Below, piece after piece: positions 17,789 to 25,634 of a DNA stretch of 64,000 nucleotides; within the stretch, counting starts at the first letter, position 1, and every line of letters starts with the position of its first letter. The DNA is from Paenibacillus sp. Soil766 (lineage in GTDB: Bacteria > Bacillota > Bacilli > Paenibacillales > NBRC-103111). The notes under the pieces were generated by a model. The model saw only the letters and a list, made by a program, of their open reading frames with translations. It had not been told where the DNA came from and made no database searches. The translations under genes were made by a program, and so were the position numbers. Location of the stretch: NCBI RefSeq assembly GCF_001428105.1, contig NZ_LMSJ01000012.1, forward strand, positions 64,964 through 128,963. Reading direction: 5' to 3'.

Positions 17789-19339
17789 ATGCAACATTTT
17801 TATCAAAGCGTTTATGATTTAATTGTAGAAACATCCACGAATCTTCCTGGTGATGTTCGTCGTGCGGTACAAGCTGCACAAATAAAAGAGGACAACGGCA
17901 CGCGTTCTGCATTGTCGCTATCTCGAATTGCCGATAACATTCATATGGCTGAAACGAATGTATCCCCGATTTGTCAGGATACAGGAATGCCAACGTTTAT
18001 TATACACTGTCCAGTTGGGGCAAACCAAATTGTTATGAAGAAACATATTCTTGAAGCGGTTGCGAATGCGACGAAAGCTTCCAAACTTCGGACGAATTCC
18101 GTAGATTCACTTACGGGTGCTAATAGCGGGGATAACCTCGGACCTGGAACACCAGTCATCCACTTCGAGCAATGGGAACGTAATGATGTGGAAGTGAAGC
18201 TCATTCTCAAAGGCGGCGGCTGCGAGAACAAAAATATTCAATACAGCCTGCCAGCTGAATTGGAAGGTGTAGGTAAAGCAGGTCGTGACCTCGACGGGAT
18301 TCGCAAGTGCGTGATGCACGCGGTGTATCAAGCGCAAGGCCAAGGTTGCAGCGCAGGTTTTATCGGTGTTGGCATCGGCGGCGATCGGACAAGCGGCTAC
18401 GAGCTGGCGAAGCATCAATTGTTCCGCCATGTAGATGATGTAAACCCACATCCGGACCTTCGTAAAGTTGAAGAGTACGTGATGGAGCATGCGAACACGC
18501 TAGGGATTGGTACGATGGGCTTTGGCGGGCAAGTCACTTTGCTTGGTTGTAAAGTAGGTGTGATGAACCGTTTGCCAGCAAGCTTCTTCGTTTCTGTGGC
18601 ATATAACTGTTGGGCGTTCCGTCGCCAAGGTGTGATTCTGAATGCGGAGACGGGCGAAATCAACGGCTGGTCGTATCCAAGAGGTGTTGAAGTGTCCTTC
18701 CAGGAGGCTTTTGAAGCGAGTGCGGAAGAAGCTAGAAACACGCCACAAGAAGAGCGTCGTGAGATCGTATTGACGACTCCGATTTCGGAAGAACAAATTC
18801 GCAGCTTGAAGGTCGGTGATGTCGTCGTTATTAATGGAACGATGCACACTGGACGTGATGCTTTGCACAAATATTTGATGGATCACGATGCTCCAATCGA
18901 TCTGAATGGCGCAGCGATCTATCATTGCGGCCCAGTTATGGCCAAAGATGATGCTGGTGAGTGGCATGTGAAGGCGGCTGGACCGACAACGAGTATTCGT
19001 GAGGAGCCTTACCAAGGCGATATTATTAAAAAGTTCGGAATTCGCGCTGTCATTGGTAAAGGCGGTATGGGGCCGAAAACGTTAGCTGCATTGAAAGATC
19101 ACGGCGGTGTGTACTTGAATGCTATCGGTGGTGCTGCACAGTACTATGCACAATGCTTCAAAAAGGTTGAGGGTGTGGATTATCTGGAATTCGGTATTCC
19201 AGAAGCGATGTGGCATTTGGAAACAGAAGGCTTCGCGGCGATTGTGACGATGGATTCACATGGCAACAGTCTACATGCAGATGTAGAGAAGAATTCATTA
19301 GAAAAACTAGCAGCTCTGAAAGAGCCCGTATTCAAATAA
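17789..19339 (+). CDS. fumA: Class I fumarate hydratase (iron-sulfur)
   Basis: Reversibly hydrates fumarate to malate, completing the TCA set next to citZ-icd-mdh. The 516-residue chain fuses the alpha (about 1-280) and beta (about 340-510) parts of class I fumarases. Seen motifs are ICQDTGMP with Cys62, GGGCENKN, GCSAGFIGVGIGGDR with Cys187, and in the beta part GDVVVINGTMHTGRDALHKYL and GKGGMG. Cys62 and Cys187 are likely ligands of the 4Fe-4S cluster; I did not assign the third. A GAGAGGAG site precedes ATG 17789. Bacilli commonly use class II FumC, so the class I form is worth noting. Confidence 0.9.
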   Translation: MQHFYQSVYDLIVETSTNLPGDVRRAVQAAQIKEDNGTRSALSLSRIADNIHMAETNVSPICQDTGMPTFIIHCPVGANQIVMKKHILEAVANATKASKLRTNSVDSLTGANSGDNLGPGTPVIHFEQWERNDVEVKLILKGGGCENKNIQYSLPAELEGVGKAGRDLDGIRKCVMHAVYQAQGQGCSAGFIGVGIGGDRTSGYELAKHQLFRHVDDVNPHPDLRKVEEYVMEHANTLGIGTMGFGGQVTLLGCKVGVMNRLPASFFVSVAYNCWAFRRQGVILNAETGEINGWSYPRGVEVSFQEAFEASAEEARNTPQEERREIVLTTPISEEQIRSLKVGDVVVINGTMHTGRDALHKYLMDHDAPIDLNGAAIYHCGPVMAKDDAGEWHVKAAGPTTSIREEPYQGDIIKKFGIRAVIGKGGMGPKTLAALKDHGGVYLNAIGGAAQYYAQCFKKVEGVDYLEFGIPEAMWHLETEGFAAIVTMDSHGNSLHADVEKNSLEKLAALKEPVFK

Positions 19340-19391
19340 TCTGCTCGTGATCACCTTTACAAAAAAAATACTGGAATAGCAATAGAAATTA

Positions 19392-19418
19392 GGGTTACTA
19401 TTTAGAGTAGCCCTTTTT
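19392..19418 (+). terminator. Terminator after fumarase
   Basis: GGGTTACT (19392-19399), a 6-nt loop, AGTAGCCC (19406-19413) and TTTTT. One G-T pair is in the stem. Confidence 0.8.
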
Positions 19419-19471
19419 CTATATGTTATAGACGACATCGGCACACAACCCTGTTGGAGGTTCATGCATCC

Positions 19472-21268
19472 ATGACGAAATTTCGTGCAAAGTTAACCCT
19501 GATTTTAATCTTATTAATTGGATGCTCGATGTTGGTTGCCGGTATTTTCATGGCAAAGGTTCTCGAGAGTTCGCATGTGAATTCATTACAAGAAAATATG
19601 GAGCGAGAGCTTCACGTGATTGCTTCGAGTGGTGTATGGGATTATCAAGGGACGGAAGCTGAATTATATAAGTACTATACGGCCCAAGCCCACCGGCTCA
19701 AAGACGCGACTACGGAGAGATTGACGTATATACGTGGGGATGGCAAGGTACTCGGTGACTCTGATCAATTGCCTGAGCAGATGGATAACCATCTAACAAG
19801 ACCAGAAATCACGGCAGCAGCGAAGGATGGCATCGGTTATACGACACGGTATAGTGACACGCTGAAGGAGAACATGCTATATGCGGCTATTCCGGTTAAA
19901 AATGAAGCGAAGCATACAATTGGATATTTACGTATTTCATTGAGCTTAGCCCAAGTTGATGACTCCATTCGTAGTCTCTGGTATTTCCTTATTTCAGGAC
20001 TTGCGATCCTCTTTGTTATTGCAGGTATTGTCAGCTATCGCATTGCCAAAGGGATAACACGCCCGATTGAGCGAATGACCAAGGTCGCACAGCAAATCAC
20101 GAATTTGAATTATGAATCTCGAGTCCCCGCTTACCGTAATGATGAGGTGGGGCAGCTTGGGCAAGCGATTAATCGGATGTCCGAAAGCTTGCAAGGGCAA
20201 ATGGCGCGCATCCAAGAAAATGAACGCAGACTGCAAGGCGTCATGGAAAATATGATGAGCGGCATCATGATGATTGACCGTGAAGAGCGGATTATGCTGC
20301 TCAACCCTTCGGCTGAAGCTATTCTGGGCTTTTCATCCCAAGAGTTATTAGGGAAGAAATATAATGAAGCGAAGCAACAATATGATTTCACGAAGATGAT
20401 TCAAGAATGCATTGAGCTTCAGGAACCGATTTCGGATGAGATGATGTTCTATTACCCGGCTGAACGTATTCTAGATATTCACTTAAGTCCTATCGCTCAT
20501 GAGGATGAGGAATGGTCAGGCGTGCTTATTGTCCTACACGATATCACGGCGGTTCGCAGATTAGAACGAATGCGCAGTGAGTTCGTGGCGAATGTGTCCC
20601 ATGAGCTGAAAACACCGATTGCGGCAGTGAAAGGCTTTGCGGAGACGTTGCTGGCAGGCGCGTTGAATGATAAGGAGACGGCAGTGTCGTTTCTGCAAAT
20701 TATTTTTGATGAGAGTGAACGGTTGAACCGATTAATTGGGGATATTCTGGAGCTTTCGAAGATTGAATCGAAGCGGATTCCGATGAATTTCTCTCCTGTT
20801 TATTTGCCTGAATTCGTAGAAAGATCACTTAGTGTATTGCGGAAAGAAGCCGAGAAGAAGCATATCGAGCTCAGCATGACGGTTGAGGATGACATGTATA
20901 TTGAAGCGGATGAGGATCGATTGCGACAAATCATCATTAATTTGCTGTCCAATGGAATTGCCTATACACAAGATGGCGGAAAAGTCAGGCTTCGTGTAGA
21001 ACCCTTGGATATCAATGTTGACGGAGATTATGAGCGACTGCGAATCATTGTTTCGGATACGGGGATGGGGATACCGAAAAAGGATTTGCCGCGTATTTTT
21101 GAACGGTTCTACCGCGTAGATAAAGCGCGATCCCGAAGCTCAGGCGGAACAGGGCTGGGGTTATCCATCGTTAAGCATCTAGTGGAAATGCATAAAGGGA
21201 CGATTCGCGTTGAAAGTGAAGTTGGGGTTGGCACGAAGTTTATTATTGAACTACCTGTGATTCATTAA
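19472..21268 (+). CDS. phoR: PhoR-like sensor histidine kinase
   Basis: A 598-residue membrane kinase. TM1 lies at about residues 8-30, then an extracellular single-Cache/PAS-like domain of about 130 residues, TM2 at about 170-190, HAMP (RIAKGITRPIERM), PAS (VMENMMSGIMMIDREERI), HisKA with the phospho-acceptor in FVANVSHELKTPIAAVKGF, and HATPase with N box LLSNGIAYT, DTGMGIPKKDLPRIFERFYR and GGTGLGLSIVKHL. This architecture and the citZ-icd-mdh neighbourhood match B. subtilis PhoR, the phosphate-starvation sensor. ATG 19472 follows TTGGAGG; an in-frame TTG at 19454 lies on that site. The gene precedes its regulator, reversing the usual order. Confidence 0.8.
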   Translation: MTKFRAKLTLILILLIGCSMLVAGIFMAKVLESSHVNSLQENMERELHVIASSGVWDYQGTEAELYKYYTAQAHRLKDATTERLTYIRGDGKVLGDSDQLPEQMDNHLTRPEITAAAKDGIGYTTRYSDTLKENMLYAAIPVKNEAKHTIGYLRISLSLAQVDDSIRSLWYFLISGLAILFVIAGIVSYRIAKGITRPIERMTKVAQQITNLNYESRVPAYRNDEVGQLGQAINRMSESLQGQMARIQENERRLQGVMENMMSGIMMIDREERIMLLNPSAEAILGFSSQELLGKKYNEAKQQYDFTKMIQECIELQEPISDEMMFYYPAERILDIHLSPIAHEDEEWSGVLIVLHDITAVRRLERMRSEFVANVSHELKTPIAAVKGFAETLLAGALNDKETAVSFLQIIFDESERLNRLIGDILELSKIESKRIPMNFSPVYLPEFVERSLSVLRKEAEKKHIELSMTVEDDMYIEADEDRLRQIIINLLSNGIAYTQDGGKVRLRVEPLDINVDGDYERLRIIVSDTGMGIPKKDLPRIFERFYRVDKARSRSSGGTGLGLSIVKHLVEMHKGTIRVESEVGVGTKFIIELPVIH

Positions 21269-21313
21269 AAATTGGAAAATATATTTGCGGATTTACACCG
21301 TGATGACGAAGGC

Positions 21314-21345
21314 TTTACAATGCCTTTACATTTGTGTGATACACT
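21314..21345 (+). promoter_or_regulatory. Pho-box-like repeats and extended -10 before the response regulator gene
   Basis: TTTACA (21314-21319) and TTTACA (21325-21330) are exact direct repeats with an 11-bp period, the spacing of PhoP-binding TT(A/C/T)ACA units. They are followed by TGTG-A-TACACT (21335-21345), an extended -10. This suggests autoregulation. Only two clear units are seen, whereas strong Pho boxes have four. Confidence 0.55.
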
Positions 21346-21387
21346 GGGGTTGTGCAATGTTAATAAACTGTAAATGCGGGGGATCCC

Positions 21388-22104
21388 ATGGCACAAAAGA
21401 TACTTGTAATTGAAGATGAGCCGACATTGGCTCGATTGTTATCTTATAATCTTTCGCAGGAAGCCTATGAGACGAAAGTGATTGATCATGGTGGAGATGG
21501 TCTGCAGGAGGCATTACAGCAGTCGTATGATTTGATTATCTTGGATATTATGCTGCCGGGGCTAAGTGGCTTTGAGGTGTTGGCTAAGCTTAGGCAGAAA
21601 GGAAATCGAACGCCTGTCATTATCCTGACGGCTCGTAATGCAGAAGATGAAGTCGTACAAGGCTTGAAGCATGGGGCCGATGATTATATTACGAAGCCAT
21701 TTGGAGTGGCCGAACTGCTTGCGCGTGTGGCGGCTGTCTTGCGACGTACGCAATCGGATGAAGCCGCTGCGGATATGGCCAAATCGAATGAGAAAGTCAT
21801 TCAGGCTGGTGAGCTTTACATTTATCCTGAGAAATATGAAGTTGTGCTAGGTGGCGAGTCGATTCCGTTGCGGCCTAAGGAGTTTGAGGTTCTGCTGTAT
21901 CTGGTTCAGCGACCAGGTGTCGTTGTTACGCGAGATGATCTCATGAATATCGTGTGGGGCTTCGACTATATTGGGGGCCAGCGTACGGTTGATGTGCATG
22001 TGAGTTCATTGCGCAAGAAGCTGGAAATGAATCAGCAATCGGTTCAGATTGATTCGATACGCGGCGTTGGGTACAAGCTCGTGGCCACGATGATTAAAAA
22101 GTAA
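21388..22104 (+). CDS. phoP: PhoP-like OmpR-family response regulator
   Basis: A 238-residue regulator with an N-terminal receiver (acidic ED at 9-11, phospho-acceptor Asp53 in LIILDIMLPG, T of ILTARN, K of ITKPF). The C-terminal winged helix has IPLRPKEFEVLLYLVQRPG, TVDVHVSSLRKKLE and IRGVGYKL. Phosphorylated by the kinase encoded just upstream, it would control phosphate-starvation genes. The receiver-DNA linker is rather long and alanine/lysine-rich (DEAAADMAKSNEK). GCGGGGGAT precedes ATG 21388. Confidence 0.82.
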   Translation: MAQKILVIEDEPTLARLLSYNLSQEAYETKVIDHGGDGLQEALQQSYDLIILDIMLPGLSGFEVLAKLRQKGNRTPVIILTARNAEDEVVQGLKHGADDYITKPFGVAELLARVAAVLRRTQSDEAAADMAKSNEKVIQAGELYIYPEKYEVVLGGESIPLRPKEFEVLLYLVQRPGVVVTRDDLMNIVWGFDYIGGQRTVDVHVSSLRKKLEMNQQSVQIDSIRGVGYKLVATMIKK

Positions 22105-22107
22105 GTC

Positions 22108-22145
22108 GCATGGATGCTGATTAGTCAGTAGCCGTGCTTTTTTTT
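22108..22145 (+). terminator. Terminator after the response regulator gene
   Basis: GCATGG...CTGA-TTAG-TCAG...CCGTGC forms a 12-13 bp stem followed by eight T. It lies directly after the stop codon. Confidence 0.85.
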
Positions 22146-22423
22146 ATTTAGGGGGCTAGCTGTATTTTTTCCAGTTAAGTACTGTGGCAGGGATTGTTTG
22201 ACATAGTTACTTTGCAACTCCAACAATTTCAGCAACCTTCTCAGCAACCTTCCCCATCAATTGGAGCAAACATTCGAGCGTTTAATTATTGAGATAACAC
22301 AATTGCATACAATCACCGCAAAATCGGGAATTTTATTAACGGTGGTATTGGGTATAATTAGTCTGTACATACGAGTACTGTCACTTAGAAGAATTTGCAA
22401 GATCATTATAGAGGAGGAACATC
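22146..22423. other. Intergenic region before the Gfo/Idh/MocA gene
   Basis: It holds a tandem pair of CAGCAACCTTC (about 22232-22253) and a TATAAT at 22353-22358 that may be the -10 of the next gene, with no good -35. A short open frame here (22261-22473) is atypical and is not accepted as a gene. Confidence 0.4.
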
Positions 22424-23506
22424 ATGTCAACGACGTATCGGATCGCGATTATTGGGTGTGGAGGGATTGCTAATGGCAAACACATGCCTAGTCTAAGCAA
22501 ATTGGACAATGTAGAAATGGTAGCATTCTGCGATATCATTTCGGAGAAAGCGCAGGAAGCTGCTGCGAAGTACGGTAAGGGAGAAGCTCGCGTTTATGAA
22601 GATTATCGTGAGGTATTGAAAGATAGCTCTATCGATATCGTACATGTGTGTACGCCGAATGATTCCCACGCGGAAATTACGATTGCTGCTTTGGAAGCTG
22701 GTAAGCATGTGATGTCTGAGAAGCCGATGGCGAAAACAGCAGAGGATGCGAGACGTATGGTTGAAGCAGCGAAACGTACTGGCAAAAAGCTAACTGTCGG
22801 CTACAATAACCGCTTCCGTGGTGATAGCCAACATTTACATAAGCTTTGCTCTGAAGGTGAGCTTGGCGAAATTTACTTCGCGAAGGCACATGCGATTCGC
22901 CGCCGCGCAGTACCTACTTGGGGTGTGTTCCTCGATGAAGAGAAACAAGGCGGAGGCCCGTTGATCGATATCGGTACGCATGCATTGGATTTGACAATGT
23001 GGATGATGAATAACTACGAGCCAGCGGTTGTATTGGGAACTTCTTATCACAAGCTTTCTGGGCGCGAAAACGCAGCGAATGCTTGGGGTCCTTGGGATCC
23101 GGCCAAGTTCACGGTGGAAGATTCCGCATTTGGCATGATTACGATGAAAAATGGTGCAACGATTATTCTTGAATCAAGCTGGGCATTGAACACGCTTGAA
23201 GTTGATGAAGCAAAATGTTCGCTTTCCGGAACGGAAGGTGGCGCTGATATGAAAAACGGCCTTCGCATTAACGGCGAGAAGCACAGTCGATTGTTCACGA
23301 CAGAAGTGGAATTGAAGGCGGGCGGCGTTGCTTTTTACGATGGAAAGGCAGAAGTTGCCTCAGATCTAGAAATGAGATTATGGATTGAGGCGATAGAGAA
23401 CGATACAGATCCAGTTGTAACGCCAGAGCAAGCTTGCGTGGTATCTGAGATTTTGGAAGCCATTTATGAGTCTGCGAAAACAGGTAAAGCTGTTTACTTC
23501 GACTAG
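22424..23506 (+). CDS. Gfo/Idh/MocA family oxidoreductase
   Basis: A 360-residue NAD(P)-dependent sugar or cyclitol dehydrogenase-type enzyme. The N-terminal Rossmann fold has IIGCGGIANGKHMPSLSKL, and the family signature is EKPMAKTAEDARRMVEAAKRTGKKLTVGYNNRF. The catalytic-region histidine is expected in GGGPLIDIGTHALDLTMWMM. The substrate is unknown; related enzymes oxidise inositols, glucose or other polyols. AGAGGAGGA precedes ATG 22424. It converges with the AraC-type gene and lies beside a PhyH dioxygenase, suggesting a small catabolic module. Confidence 0.85.
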   Translation: MSTTYRIAIIGCGGIANGKHMPSLSKLDNVEMVAFCDIISEKAQEAAAKYGKGEARVYEDYREVLKDSSIDIVHVCTPNDSHAEITIAALEAGKHVMSEKPMAKTAEDARRMVEAAKRTGKKLTVGYNNRFRGDSQHLHKLCSEGELGEIYFAKAHAIRRRAVPTWGVFLDEEKQGGGPLIDIGTHALDLTMWMMNNYEPAVVLGTSYHKLSGRENAANAWGPWDPAKFTVEDSAFGMITMKNGATIILESSWALNTLEVDEAKCSLSGTEGGADMKNGLRINGEKHSRLFTTEVELKAGGVAFYDGKAEVASDLEMRLWIEAIENDTDPVVTPEQACVVSEILEAIYESAKTGKAVYFD

Positions 23507-23550
23507 TCTACTAGCACCCTATTCTATTTCCTGGGAAATAGTTAATGACA

Positions 23551-23598
23551 TGAAAAATCCCTTCTTCCGATAGCGATTATCGGTTGGAGGGATTTTTT
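23551..23598. terminator. Bidirectional terminator
   Basis: AATCCCTTCTTCCGATA and TATCGGTTGGAGGGATT (about 23556-23594) form a long stem, flanked by A and T tracts. It ends the oxidoreductase gene and overlaps the 3' end of the convergent AraC-type gene. Confidence 0.85.
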
Positions 23599-24455
23599 GT
23601 TGTTTTGCGATGCTCGCCGGGCGTTGTGCCAGTGCGTTGTTTGAATATTTTAGAAAAATGATGCAAATCAGCAAAGCCACAATAGTCGGAGATGGATTCC
23701 AGACTGAGCTCTGTATTGGTAAGTAATTCCTTGGCATGATGAATGCGCATCTGTAGTAAGTATTGGTGCGGAGAAGTGCCGTAACGTTGCTTGAAGAGGA
23801 AGCTGAACCTAGAAACAGATAGATTAGCACGATTCGCCATGTCCTGAACTGAAAGGGGATCACTTAAATGATTCGAAATATAGGAGGTGATCCAGTTTAA
23901 GGATGGAGCTAGTGAAGGGACATCGCGTTGATACGGTTCCAAAATAGAAAGGGAAATGTCTATCATGAGCTGTTGTGTTCTCAATTGGGTAAGTGGATTA
24001 GGCACATGGACAAGCTCAATAGTCTGTAAGAGTTTTTGTTTTAAAAGGGTAGGATTCTGCGGCTGAAGCTGTACGGGAACTTTGATGCCGAATAGCTCAT
24101 GCATCGTAGGCTGCATAAAATGGCTGTACGCGGATAAATCGATTTGCCCTGGTCGTGTGGGAAAGCTGTCTTCTCGATCAGGATTATAGGCGATATCAAA
24201 ATGTACATAAGGTGTGATCGTGCTCGTCAGACCCTCCAAGGTAAGCAGGCTGCCTGGTTGGACGAGACAGAATTGACCTGGGTAAAACAAATACTTCTGA
24301 TGATCGACCCAGAAACAGCAGGTGCCTTCTTGGATGTATACCAATAAATAATCAAGAAGTCTTCGCTCTGGGTAATTCCAAGGCTTTCGGACAGCAAAGT
24401 CTGACTCCCTGATATAGGGGACAATAGGCTGTGATTTCAACAATTCTTGTAGCAT
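23577..24455 (-). CDS. AraC-family transcriptional regulator
   Basis: A 292-residue one-component regulator: an N-terminal cupin-like ligand domain (about residues 20-150, with CCFWVDHQKYLFYPGQFCLVQPGS) and two C-terminal helix-turn-helix units (about 190-285). The AraC signature is near ANRANLSVSRFSFLFKQRYGTSPHQYLLQMRI and SISDYCGFADLHHFSKIFKQRTGTTPGEHR. The ATG at 24455 follows AGAGAGGA; the open frame extends 75 codons further up without a site. It is divergent from the PhyH gene, and direct repeats in that promoter are its likely operator. Confidence 0.85.
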   Translation of the reverse strand: MLQELLKSQPIVPYIRESDFAVRKPWNYPERRLLDYLLVYIQEGTCCFWVDHQKYLFYPGQFCLVQPGSLLTLEGLTSTITPYVHFDIAYNPDREDSFPTRPGQIDLSAYSHFMQPTMHELFGIKVPVQLQPQNPTLLKQKLLQTIELVHVPNPLTQLRTQQLMIDISLSILEPYQRDVPSLAPSLNWITSYISNHLSDPLSVQDMANRANLSVSRFSFLFKQRYGTSPHQYLLQMRIHHAKELLTNTELSLESISDYCGFADLHHFSKIFKQRTGTTPGEHRKTTKNPSNR

Positions 24456-24558
24456 GGATGATCCTCTCTTTCTGTTGCTGATCAGGATGCCTTGCTGACA
24501 TCGATTCAGGCATCCACCTCTTATTGTAGTGCAAGATGACATATCTAATCCAGTTGTT

Positions 24559-24615
24559 TTTGACAAATCAATAACCTGGTTTGACAAAGAATATATGGAT
24601 ATTGGGTCGTATAAT
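24559..24615 (+). promoter_or_regulatory. AraC-type direct-repeat operator and -10 for the PhyH gene
   Basis: TTTGACAAA occurs at 24559-24567 and again at 24580-24588, a 21-bp period or two helical turns. TATAAT is at 24610-24615. The second TTGACA is 23 bp from the -10, too far for an unaided promoter, which fits activator dependence. Confidence 0.6.
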
Positions 24616-24650
24616 AAAGCTATAAATAGACAAATTGAGGTGCATAGCGC

Positions 24651-25493
24651 ATGAGTAATCAAGAAGCGAATCGAATCCATGAACTACCTACAATTGACGA
24701 CAGCTATGAGTTATCACAAGAGCAAACAGCGTGCTACCAGCGGGATGGTCATATCGTTCTTCGAGAGGTGGCAAGTGACGCTGAGATTAATGCTTATGAG
24801 CCAATCATTACGAACTGGGTGAAATCTTTAAATAACCAAGATAAACCACTGGATCAGCGAGATACGTACGGAAAGGCGTTTATTCAGATTTCAAATTTGT
24901 GGGAGCATAGTGAAGAAATCCGCCGTTTTGTGTTTGCAAAGCGCTTTGCCAAAATTGCCGCTGATTTAATGGGCGTTGACGGCGTGCGCATGTATCATGA
25001 TCAAGCCTTGTATAAGGAGCCGCATGGTGGTCATACGCCTTGGCATCAAGATCAAATTTACTGGCCGCTGGATACAGACAAAACGATTACGATGTGGATG
25101 CCGCTTGTCCCGATCTCTGAGGCGGTAGGTTCGATGACGTTTGCATCCGAATCTCAACATATGGGCTACATTAATAAGATGGTCATCTCCGATGAATCTC
25201 ATCGTACGTTGGCAGGTTATATCGAGGGGAAAGGCTTTGAGACGAAGTCTCACGGCGCGATGGCCGCGGGAGATGCTACGTTCCATGCTGGATGGACGCT
25301 GCACAGCGCACCTGGGAATCCGACGGACACGATGCGTAAAGTCATGACGGTCATTTATTATGCCGATGGATTGCGTATTGCGGAGCCGGATAGTAAAGCG
25401 CGTGAGAGTGATTTAAAAAGATGGTTTCCGGGCAAACAACCGGGGGATCTCGCAGCTTCTGACTTAAATCCGTTATTGTATAGCCGAAAATAA
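24651..25493 (+). CDS. Phytanoyl-CoA dioxygenase (PhyH) family oxygenase
   Basis: A 280-residue non-haem iron, 2-oxoglutarate-dependent oxygenase. The iron-binding HxD motif is seen in GGHTPWHQDQIYWPL. The distal histidine is in FHAGWTLHSAPGNPTD, and the following arginine (TDTMRKVMTVIYYAD) probably holds 2-oxoglutarate. The substrate is unknown; bacterial members hydroxylate many small molecules. The ATG 24651 context GAGGTGC is moderate. It is probably activated by the divergent AraC-type protein. Confidence 0.83.
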   Translation: MSNQEANRIHELPTIDDSYELSQEQTACYQRDGHIVLREVASDAEINAYEPIITNWVKSLNNQDKPLDQRDTYGKAFIQISNLWEHSEEIRRFVFAKRFAKIAADLMGVDGVRMYHDQALYKEPHGGHTPWHQDQIYWPLDTDKTITMWMPLVPISEAVGSMTFASESQHMGYINKMVISDESHRTLAGYIEGKGFETKSHGAMAAGDATFHAGWTLHSAPGNPTDTMRKVMTVIYYADGLRIAEPDSKARESDLKRWFPGKQPGDLAASDLNPLLYSRK

Positions 25494-25498
25494 AGAGA

Positions 25499-25541
25499 AG
25501 ATCGCCGTCCCACTGTACGCAGTGAGAACGGCGATCTTTTT
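25499..25541 (+). terminator. Terminator after the PhyH gene
   Basis: AGATCGCCGT (25499-25508) pairs with ACGGCGATCT (25528-25537), with an inner ACTG/CAGT stem and a following T-run. Confidence 0.9.
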
Positions 25542-25634
25542 AGTGTACATATACAGCAAGGAGAGAAGCGGTAGCGCTGTGCTGGCTGACTGGCTGATTT
25601 GTTTACCGTTCATCCTTATTAATTCGTATTGGTT

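Noticed and set aside
22261..22473. Small ORF before the Gfo/Idh/MocA gene
   Set aside because: It overlaps the start of the real gene, lacks a ribosome binding site and resembles no protein.
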